This document shows positions 6,915 to 11,525 of a stretch of 11,525 nucleotides of DNA, piece after piece (the stretch's first letter is position 1; the number at the start of each line of letters is the position of its first letter). Under the pieces are notes generated by a model that worked only from the letters and a program-made list of their open reading frames with translations, had not been told where the DNA came from and made no database searches. The stretch is from Porphyromonadaceae bacterium UBA7572 (GTDB lineage Bacteria > Bacteroidota > Bacteroidia > Bacteroidales > Muribaculaceae). The position numbers and the translations under genes were made by a program. The DNA is taken from the NCBI GenBank assembly GCA_002476625.1, contig DLLC01000037.1, positions 2,811 through 14,335 on the forward strand. Direction: 5' to 3'.

Positions 6915-7891
6915 AGAGCGCTTTTGATGACCAGCGTCACATCGGCAATATCCACCACGCCGTCGCCATTCACATCGCAGTTGGCGGAATGGCCAGGGTC
7001 TGCTATCTCGTCCACCGCGCGAAACTGCCCAGCCCAGCCTTTAGCCACGCGATAGTCGGCTGTGCGGCCTTTAGGCACATAAAGCACGCAGTAGGGGCTG
7101 ACACCGGCAAACGGTGAAGTGTCGCCTTCACACACGGGCGGATATTTGGCAAGGCTTATCACATTCGTTTGGTTGCCAAGACAGAACGAACTGCTCCGGA
7201 TAGTGCGCACACTTTCGTCAAATATCAAAGAGTCGAGAGCAGAACAACTATCAAACACACGTGCTCCGTCAATAGATATAGCCACAGAACGTATGACAAC
7301 CGAAGAAAGTCTATTGCAATCCATAAAAGCGTAATTACTTATCACCGACACGTTTTCTGGTATCACCACGCTGGTTAAATTAGTGCAGAGATGAAACGCA
7401 TTCAGTGGTATGGTTGTAACTCCGCTTCCTATCTTCAGCGAAGAGGCATTCGTGCATTGGGCAAAACAGCACTCTCCTAAACTTGTCACCGAGCTGGGTA
7501 TATCAATAGCCTCAAGTCCATGGCAAAAACTAAAAGCATACCCCCCTATAGAGGTAAGACTTTGTGGAAAATCCACTGCCGTCAACTTATCGCAGCCAAG
7601 GAATGCCTTTTCGCCAATGACAGACACATTATTGCCAATGATTATCGCTTGCATGTTGTCGCAGTAAGCGAATGTCGACTCTCCGATAGCCGTCACCTTA
7701 TATTGTGTACCTGAGTAGGTTACCACATCAGGAATCACAACGCTGCCCGTATATTTCTCGCTTCCAGGCACCACTATGGCTGTACTATCGTCAATACTCT
7801 CATAATAAATGCCATTTACCTCGAAACTGGCAGCATGGGTACTCATCACACAATACACCGATGCTAAAATCATAAATAGTTTTCTTGTCAT
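6905..7891 (-). CDS. Secreted LRR_5/BspA-like leucine-rich repeat protein with C-terminal half-dockerin
   Basis: A 328-residue secreted protein. Residues 1-20 form a signal peptide ending in THA, with cleavage likely before Ala21 or Ser22. After a short beta-rich segment (24-65) come six consecutive repeats of exactly 23 residues, at 66-88, 89-111, 112-134, 135-157, 158-180 and 181-203, then two more irregular ones to about 252. The pattern is V-x-x-I-x-x-x-x-F-x-x-C-x-x-L-x-x-x-x-I-P. A Cys recurs at 77, 100, 123, 146, 169 and 192. This is the Treponema/BspA-type LRR, a family often involved in surface adhesion or protein binding. The tail holds one dockerin-like calcium loop, DVNGDGVVDIAD (306-317), with ligands at loop positions 1, 3, 5 and 12 (Asp306, Asn308, Asp310, Asp317). 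There is only one such loop, where a classic dockerin has two. The binding partner is unknown. It is transcribed alone from a good promoter. Confidence 0.88.
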   Translation of the reverse strand: MTRKLFMILASVYCVMSTHAASFEVNGIYYESIDDSTAIVVPGSEKYTGSVVIPDVVTYSGTQYKVTAIGESTFAYCDNMQAIIIGNNVSVIGEKAFLGCDKLTAVDFPQSLTSIGGYAFSFCHGLEAIDIPSSVTSLGECCFAQCTNASSLKIGSGVTTIPLNAFHLCTNLTSVVIPENVSVISNYAFMDCNRLSSVVIRSVAISIDGARVFDSCSALDSLIFDESVRTIRSSSFCLGNQTNVISLAKYPPVCEGDTSPFAGVSPYCVLYVPKGRTADYRVAKGWAGQFRAVDEIADPGHSANCDVNGDGVVDIADVTLVIKSALAK

Positions 7892-7948
7892 AATTGTTTA
7901 GGTTTTATTTTAAATGAATAATGTTTCCTGTTTATTTTCCACAAGCCA

Positions 7949-7956
7949 CAAAGATA
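7949..7956 (-). promoter_or_regulatory. Promoter (-7 element) of the LRR gene
   Basis: The minus strand reads TATCTTTG followed by TGG, an exact match to the Bacteroidota -7 consensus TAnnTTTG. It sits in an AT-rich divergent intergenic region. The expected start of transcription is near 7942, leaving a leader of about 50 nt. A TTTG at the -33 position is not evident, only a T-rich stretch. Confidence 0.55.
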
Positions 7957-8029
7957 TACATTTTTGTAAAATTAAAAATATAAGCGCAATACTTCTTTTT
8001 ATCCCGCAAGGTAATAATTGCATAAATTC

Positions 8030-8037
8030 TACGTTTA
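8030..8037 (+). promoter_or_regulatory. Weak candidate -7 element for the lipoprotein-folB pair
   Basis: TACGTTTA differs from TAnnTTTG at the last base and has no TTG at the usual distance upstream. A second near match, CATTTTTG at 7959-7966, is equally imperfect. One of them, or neither, may serve the plus-strand pair. The position would give a leader of about 22 nt. Confidence 0.22.
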
Positions 8038-8045
8038 TATATAAA

Positions 8046-8058
8046 TAATGTAACATTA
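8046..8058. promoter_or_regulatory. 13-bp dyad just upstream of the lipoprotein start
   Basis: TAATGT-A-ACATTA is a perfect dyad with a single central base, ending 8 bp before the ATG at 8067. Its position suggests an operator or a small structure near the ribosome-binding region. AT-rich sequence makes such dyads fairly likely by chance. Confidence 0.25.
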
Positions 8059-8066
8059 ATAATAGA

Positions 8067-9488
8067 ATGAAAAAGATATTACATATCATGGTGCTCACCA
8101 TAGCATGCGCCTTGGGCTTTGCCAGCTGCATCGACGACTCGTTCTCCACCAGCCCTTCCGATGTGCTCGCCTTCTCTACCGACACAGTGAAGTTCGATAC
8201 GGTGATGACCACGAAAGGAACTGCCACCAAGCAGTTTATCATCTACAACAAAAGCAAAAAGCAAATCAACATATCAAGCATACAGGTGGCTGGCGTGAGC
8301 AAGGCCCATTTTTTCCTGAACGTGGACGGACAGAAGGGAAAGGTGTTTCGCGACATTGAGATTCGCGGAGGCGACAGCATATATGTGTTCGTGGAAGGAT
8401 ACGTGGACAAGGTGAACAAAAATGCGCCCGAGGAAATCAACGACCGCATCGACTTTGTGACCAACGGCGTGACGCAGAGCGTAACGCTCAACGCCTGGGG
8501 GCAGGATGTGCGCACACTCAAGGCCGTGACCATTACGGAAGACACGCACCTTACATGCGAAACGCCCTACATCGTGTACGACTCGCTGGTGGTGGCGCCC
8601 AACGCCACACTCACCATCGACCCAGGCACCACCCTGCTGTTTCACGACAAGGCCACACTCAACGTGCGGGGCACACTCAAGGCCATCGGCACGAAAGACC
8701 AGCAGATAGTGATGCGGGGCGACCGGCTCGACCATGTGGTGGGCAACATCGACTTCGATATCATGTCGGGACAGTGGGGCGGACTGCTGATTTATTCCGG
8801 CAGCTACGGCAATGAATTGCAGTATGTGGACTTGCACAGCACACAATACGGCATACAAGTGGGCAGCAACGACCCTTCAAGGCTGTCGCTGCACCTCCTG
8901 AACAGCGTGGTACACAACTCCGAATCCTACTGCATGCTCACCATCAACTCGTGGGTGGAGGCTGAAGGCACAGAGTTCAGCGACGCTCCTGAAGGCGTGG
9001 TGGCATTTATGGGCGGAAAAGTGCGCGCCACACAATGCACTTTCGCTAACTATTACCTGTTCGCGGCCATCGACGGCCCGAACATAGCCTTCTTTGAGAA
9101 CAGCGACGAGAAGACGCTCTCGCCACTCGACTGCAAAATCATGAACAGCATCAGCTATGGTCTGGGCTACGACGTGAACCTCGGCGACATGAGCGGAACC
9201 AACATCTGGATTTACAACAGCCTATTTAAGTCGAGCGGCAACGACGATGACCACTTCTTCAACTGCGTGTGGGCTGCCGACCCTAAATATTATGTGAACC
9301 GCGAGAAATACATCTTCGACTACCGACTGATGAACGAAAGCGACGCCATAGCGCGTGGCGACAGGAGTCTTTGCCCAGAAAGCGCACGTTACGACCGCTA
9401 CGGAAACGACCGATTTGCCAGCTCCGAAACCGCCACCGACCTCGGTGCCTATGTATGGATTCCCGGAAAAACTGACGACAAGCAATGA
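8067..9488 (+). CDS. Right-handed beta-helix lipoprotein, probably outer-membrane/surface
   Basis: A 473-residue lipoprotein of unknown specific role. Residues 1-20 are a signal peptide with lipobox FASC, giving a lipidated Cys21. It is followed by IDD; acidic residues right after the Cys resemble the Bacteroidota lipoprotein surface-export signal. Residues about 30-148 are beta-rich and look like an ASH/DUF1573-type immunoglobulin-like domain (FDTVMTTKGTATKQFIIYNKS, ISSIQVAG, DRIDFVTNGV). From about 165 to 400 comes a right-handed parallel beta-helix, starting LTIDPGTTLLFHDKATLNVRG and continuing with turns such as GQWGGLLIYSGS, LQYVDLHSTQYGI and ATQCTFANYYLFA. The C-terminus (DYRLMNESDAIARGD to TDLGAYVW) is the usual end of such helices. 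Some beta-helices are polysaccharide lyases, but no catalytic set is apparent, so it may bind or scaffold. The stop overlaps the folB start by 4 bp, implying coupled translation. Confidence 0.85.
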   Translation: MKKILHIMVLTIACALGFASCIDDSFSTSPSDVLAFSTDTVKFDTVMTTKGTATKQFIIYNKSKKQINISSIQVAGVSKAHFFLNVDGQKGKVFRDIEIRGGDSIYVFVEGYVDKVNKNAPEEINDRIDFVTNGVTQSVTLNAWGQDVRTLKAVTITEDTHLTCETPYIVYDSLVVAPNATLTIDPGTTLLFHDKATLNVRGTLKAIGTKDQQIVMRGDRLDHVVGNIDFDIMSGQWGGLLIYSGSYGNELQYVDLHSTQYGIQVGSNDPSRLSLHLLNSVVHNSESYCMLTINSWVEAEGTEFSDAPEGVVAFMGGKVRATQCTFANYYLFAAIDGPNIAFFENSDEKTLSPLDCKIMNSISYGLGYDVNLGDMSGTNIWIYNSLFKSSGNDDDHFFNCVWAADPKYYVNREKYIFDYRLMNESDAIARGDRSLCPESARYDRYGNDRFASSETATDLGAYVWIPGKTDDKQ

Positions 9489-9835
9489 ATTCTATCACCC
9501 TGCATAAAATGAAATTTTTCGCCTATCATGGTGTGGGCGAACAAGAGAGATTGGTGGGCAACCACTTTGAAGTGACGTTGAAAGTGTACTGCCACATGGA
9601 AAAGGCAATGACCGACGACGACCTTGACGGCACAGTGAACTATGCCGAGCTGCACGCCGTGGTGGAAAACGAAATGGCCAAGCCTTCGAAGCTACTTGAA
9701 AATGTGGCGTATCGCATCATTCAAGCCATAAAAGCGAAATTCCACACCGTCACAGGCGGCGTGGTCACGATTAGCAAACTCACGCCCCCATTCAAGTGCG
9801 ATATGGAGAAAGTGGACGTCACCATCGACTTTTAA
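9485..9835 (+). CDS. folB: Dihydroneopterin aldolase
   Basis: A 116-residue enzyme that cleaves 7,8-dihydroneopterin to 6-hydroxymethyl-7,8-dihydropterin and glycolaldehyde, in cytoplasmic folate synthesis. The active-site residues expected from characterised homologues are visible: Glu21 in GEQERLVG, Tyr53 in VNYAEL, and Lys98 in TISKLTPP. The substrate-pocket segment LLENVAYRI (70-78) is also present. Length is normal for the family, which forms octamers. The ATG overlaps the TGA of the lipoprotein gene (ATGA at 9485-9488), so it is probably translated by coupling. No other folate gene is in the window. No clear T-tract terminator follows on the plus strand. Confidence 0.94.
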   Translation: MNSITLHKMKFFAYHGVGEQERLVGNHFEVTLKVYCHMEKAMTDDDLDGTVNYAELHAVVENEMAKPSKLLENVAYRIIQAIKAKFHTVTGGVVTISKLTPPFKCDMEKVDVTIDF

Positions 9836-9839
9836 AAGC

Positions 9840-9879
9840 AAAAAAAAATACCACCGCCCCCCCATTCAGGCAATGGTAT
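9840..9879 (-). terminator. Intrinsic terminator for rpiB
   Basis: Plus-strand arms ATACCACCGCC (9848-9858) and GGCAATGGTAT (9869-9879) enclose a 10-nt loop. In minus-strand RNA all 11 positions pair, two of them as G-U; on the plus strand those two become C-A mismatches. A run of nine A (9840-9848) gives a U-tract right after the minus-strand stem. Both facts point to termination of minus-strand transcripts from rpiB, whose stop lies about 125 bp upstream. It begins 4 bp after the folB stop. Confidence 0.7.
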
Positions 9880-9918
9880 ATGCTCATTGTGGTAACTATC
9901 ACTTGGCAGACCGAGGCA

Positions 9919-9967
9919 GCGACTGTGCTTAGACTATGCTTACACGCCACAGTCGCACACCATAGTC
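9919..9967. other. Interlocked inverted repeats (pseudoknot-like) between folB and rpiB
   Basis: Arms GCGACTGTG (9919-9927) and CACAGTCGC (9948-9956) pair perfectly over 9 bp. A second perfect 7-bp pair, GACTATG (9932-9938) and CATAGTC (9961-9967), starts inside the first loop and ends beyond it. The order arm1-arm2-arm1'-arm2' is that of an H-type pseudoknot, with connecting segments of 4, 9 and 4 nt, or of two mutually exclusive hairpins. It would lie in the long 3' untranslated part of rpiB mRNA and downstream of folB. No T-tract follows either arm. Confidence 0.5.
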
Positions 9968-10004
9968 AAGAGCACACCCCACACGCTATTAAGCATTCCT
10001 GTTT

Positions 10005-10460
10005 CTACTTCAGTGGAATCTTGTCGATTCGGCGCTGGTGCCGCCCACCCTCAAAATCAGTGTTGAGAAACACCTTCACCATTTCAAGCGCCTCGTCGTT
10101 GCTCACAAACCTACCGGGCAAAGCCAAGAAATTGGCATCATTGTGGCGGCGTGCGAGCGAGGCAATCTCTGGAATCCAGCACAGTGCCGAGCGAATGCCC
10201 TGATGCTTATTGAGGGTGATGTTGATGCCTTCACCGCTGCCGCAGATTCCTATGCCGGGATAGCATTCGCCGCTTTCCACAGCCACTGCAGCAAGATGGG
10301 CAAAATCAGGATAATCACAACTCTCCTCTGTGTAGGTGCCGAAATCCTTATAGGGGATTCCCTCTTTTTCAAAATAAGCAATCACAGCTTGTTTGGTTGC
10401 CCAGCCTGCATGGTCGCAACAAAGCGCCACCGGCAAATTTGCTTTAAGAATAGAAGCCAT
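10005..10460 (-). CDS. rpiB: Ribose-5-phosphate isomerase B
   Basis: A 151-residue RpiB/LacA/LacB-family sugar-phosphate isomerase that interconverts ribose 5-phosphate and ribulose 5-phosphate in the non-oxidative pentose phosphate pathway, in the cytoplasm. CCDHAG (14-19) supplies the phosphate- and substrate-binding Asp16-His17. GICGSGEGINI (71-81) carries Cys73, the likely catalytic base, and the following anion-hole loop. RRHNDAN (104-110) supplies His106 for ring opening, and GGRHQRRI (138-145) is the family C-terminal signature. All residues expected from the E. coli enzyme are in place, so this is RpiB rather than a galactose-6-phosphate isomerase subunit. It has its own strong promoter just inside the gap after the transporter gene, and an intrinsic terminator about 125 bp past the stop. 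Confidence 0.95.
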   Translation of the reverse strand: MASILKANLPVALCCDHAGWATKQAVIAYFEKEGIPYKDFGTYTEESCDYPDFAHLAAVAVESGECYPGIGICGSGEGINITLNKHQGIRSALCWIPEIASLARRHNDANFLALPGRFVSNDEALEMVKVFLNTDFEGGRHQRRIDKIPLK

Positions 10461-10497
10461 AGCAAAACACTAATTTAGTTATATTTATATATATATG

Positions 10498-10529
10498 CAA
10501 AGGTAATGATTTCTACCGACACTGGCAAA
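10498..10529 (-). promoter_or_regulatory. Bacteroidota-type promoter of rpiB
   Basis: On the minus strand TTTG (complement of 10526-10529) is followed after exactly 20 bp by TACCTTTG (complement of 10498-10505). This is a full match to the -33 TTTG and -7 TAnnTTTG pattern with ideal spacing. Transcription should start near 10490, leaving an A/T-rich leader of about 30 nt without a Shine-Dalgarno sequence. It is the best promoter in the window and shows that rpiB need not depend on the upstream transporter gene. Confidence 0.75.
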
Positions 10530-10549
10530 GCCGCCACATTCCCCTGCCA

Positions 10550-11422
10550 CTAAAGGCTACCGATCACCATGCACAGCACTCCTGCTATGAGTATACACTG
10601 GTCTATAATCTTCAGTTTAAGATCGCCCTCACGAAGCACAATCACCGCATAGATGAAAGCCACAAGCGCACTACACCTTCGAATCATCGACGCTATCGAC
10701 ACCATCGAGCCAGGTTCCGAAAGGCACATGAAATAGGAAAGATCGGCCACGCAGATAAAAATGGAGATGAGAAGTATCGACCAGCGCCAGCGTAGCTTCC
10801 CAGAAAGCGCCTTGCGCTTATGCAGCAAGAGCATCACGGCTGCCATTATCACCAGCTGGTAAAAAGAATACCACGCCTCCACATTGAGCGGCTTGAAGTG
10901 AAGCATCAAAAACTTATCATATAGTCCGCTTGCGGCCCACAGCACCACACTTGCCAGACCAGCCCACAGCCACCTGTCGTGTGTGAGCGAGAACCCCTCT
11001 TTGTGGCCGATAAAGCCCACCCATACCAGCGACACGAAGCCAAGCACGATACCCACCCACTGAAGTGCTCCAGGGTGCTCCCCGAATATCACAAGCGCGC
11101 CCATCAGCACTAAGATAGGGCGCACCGCATTGATTGAGGCTTGAATGGTGAGTGGCAGGTTTTTAATGGCGAAATAGCCCAAAAGCCACGAAGCCGTCAC
11201 AATCAAGGCTTTCACAAAAAGGTAGAGATGACTGAGGGGATGAACAAAATTGCCCTGCATATCACCGAGGGTGTGGATAAGCACAGGCGACATGAATAGG
11301 GTGCAAAAAAAGGTGTTGAGGAACAACACGCGAAACACGTTGTTGCCCTCAAGCGCCATTTTTTTCACTATGTCGTAAAAGCCAAGGCTAATAGATGAAA
11401 CTATAGCCAATATTATCCACAT
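10550..11422 (-). CDS. EamA/DMT-superfamily transporter
   Basis: A 290-residue inner-membrane protein with about ten hydrophobic helices and almost no soluble parts, the size and shape of drug/metabolite transporters. Two EamA-like halves can be seen, about 1-139 and 150-290. The first half has the usual SINAVRPILVLMGALVIFGE (97-116). The second repeats the pattern in a diverged form as MIRRCSALVAFIYAVIVLRE (246-265). The matching start of each half is ISLGFYDIVKKMAL and AASGLYDKFLMLH. Substrates of this superfamily are varied (metabolites, nucleotide sugars, amino acids) and cannot be told from sequence. rpiB follows 89 bp downstream with its own promoter, so no functional link is implied. 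The start at 11422 is the first Met of the first helix. Confidence 0.85.
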   Translation of the reverse strand: MWIILAIVSSISLGFYDIVKKMALEGNNVFRVLFLNTFFCTLFMSPVLIHTLGDMQGNFVHPLSHLYLFVKALIVTASWLLGYFAIKNLPLTIQASINAVRPILVLMGALVIFGEHPGALQWVGIVLGFVSLVWVGFIGHKEGFSLTHDRWLWAGLASVVLWAASGLYDKFLMLHFKPLNVEAWYSFYQLVIMAAVMLLLHKRKALSGKLRWRWSILLISIFICVADLSYFMCLSEPGSMVSIASMIRRCSALVAFIYAVIVLREGDLKLKIIDQCILIAGVLCMVIGSL

Positions 11423-11437
11423 AGGCGATGCCTTCTA

Positions 11438-11453
11438 TTTGTGAATCCACAAA
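11438..11453. promoter_or_regulatory. Inverted repeat upstream of the EamA gene
   Basis: TTTGTG-AATC-CACAAA is a perfect 6-bp inverted repeat with a 4-bp centre, 15 bp upstream of the transporter start. It overlaps CTTCTTTG on the minus strand (complement of 11450-11457), an imperfect match to the -7 element. An operator is possible, but the short length makes chance occurrence a real option. Confidence 0.25.
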
Positions 11454-11525
11454 GAAGAATCTGTAATTTTCCTTGTAAATTCTAATAATAATTCACAAAA
11501 TCAGTAAAATAATTCAGTTTCTCGG

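Noticed and set aside
8274..8858. 194-codon minus-strand frame opposite the lipoprotein gene
   Set aside because: The plus-strand frame has a signal peptide, lipobox and beta-helix pattern; the antisense frame has none and is His/Val-rich.
9796..10203. Plus-strand frame spanning the folB end, the intergenic gap and antisense rpiB
   Set aside because: It crosses a terminator and two inverted repeats, has no family resemblance, and has no promoter.
10480..10497. Alternating AT run as a repeat or origin element
   Set aside because: It is short and lies between the rpiB promoter and start; AT-rich leaders are normal in Bacteroidota.
11450..11457. CTTCTTTG as -7 element of the EamA gene
   Set aside because: The TA of the consensus is missing and no TTTG sits at the proper distance. 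It is mentioned only with the inverted repeat.
1..11525. CRISPR array, insertion sequence, phage, toxin-antitoxin or defence genes
   Set aside because: No spaced direct repeats, no transposase or integrase motifs, and no small gene pairs were found; every sizeable frame is assigned to a known or described gene.

Overview
The window is typical of a Bacteroidota chromosome, most likely order Bacteroidales; a gut Muribaculaceae- or Prevotella-like genome would fit, but the family is a guess. The evidence is a lipoprotein with acidic residues just after the lipid-bearing Cys, an LRR_5/BspA-like secreted protein ending in a half-dockerin, promoter matches to the Bacteroidota pattern TTTG-N19-21-TAnnTTTG, and no clear Shine-Dalgarno sequences before the starts. 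Both gene edges are covered: the left edge cuts lpxB, and the right edge falls in the upstream region of a transporter gene.

Layout. Positions 1-6716 hold a minus-strand run. In transcription order it is a dolichol-phosphate-mannose-synthase-like glycosyltransferase, a 194-bp gap with a conspicuous nested inverted repeat, dihydroorotase (pyrC), a PMCA-type Ca2+ P-type ATPase, a membrane-tethered seven-bladed beta-propeller protein, and lpxB (partial). The last four genes are separated by only 19, 7 and 23 bp and look like one operon. It mixes pyrimidine synthesis, calcium export and lipid A synthesis around one uncharacterised periplasmic propeller. Next comes a separate minus-strand gene for the leucine-rich-repeat protein (6905-7891), with its own promoter.

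From 8067 to 9835 a divergent plus-strand pair encodes a beta-helix surface lipoprotein and dihydroneopterin aldolase (folB), overlapping by 4 bp. It converges on rpiB (10005-10460, minus). The gap between folB and rpiB holds a good intrinsic terminator for rpiB and a pair of interlocked inverted repeats. rpiB has the best promoter in the window. Behind it lies an EamA/DMT-family transporter gene (10550-11422, minus).

Most genes are ordinary housekeeping functions: pyrimidine, folate, pentose phosphate, lipid A and polyprenol-linked sugar. I see no CRISPR array, transposase, phage gene, toxin-antitoxin pair or defence system, and no convincing new multi-gene system. The points worth a second look are two structured non-coding gaps (5835-5926 and 9919-9967), the propeller inside the Ca2+-ATPase/lpxB operon, the lipoprotein-folB coupling, and the 3' end of the LRR gene. 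All intergenic gaps are under 200 bp.
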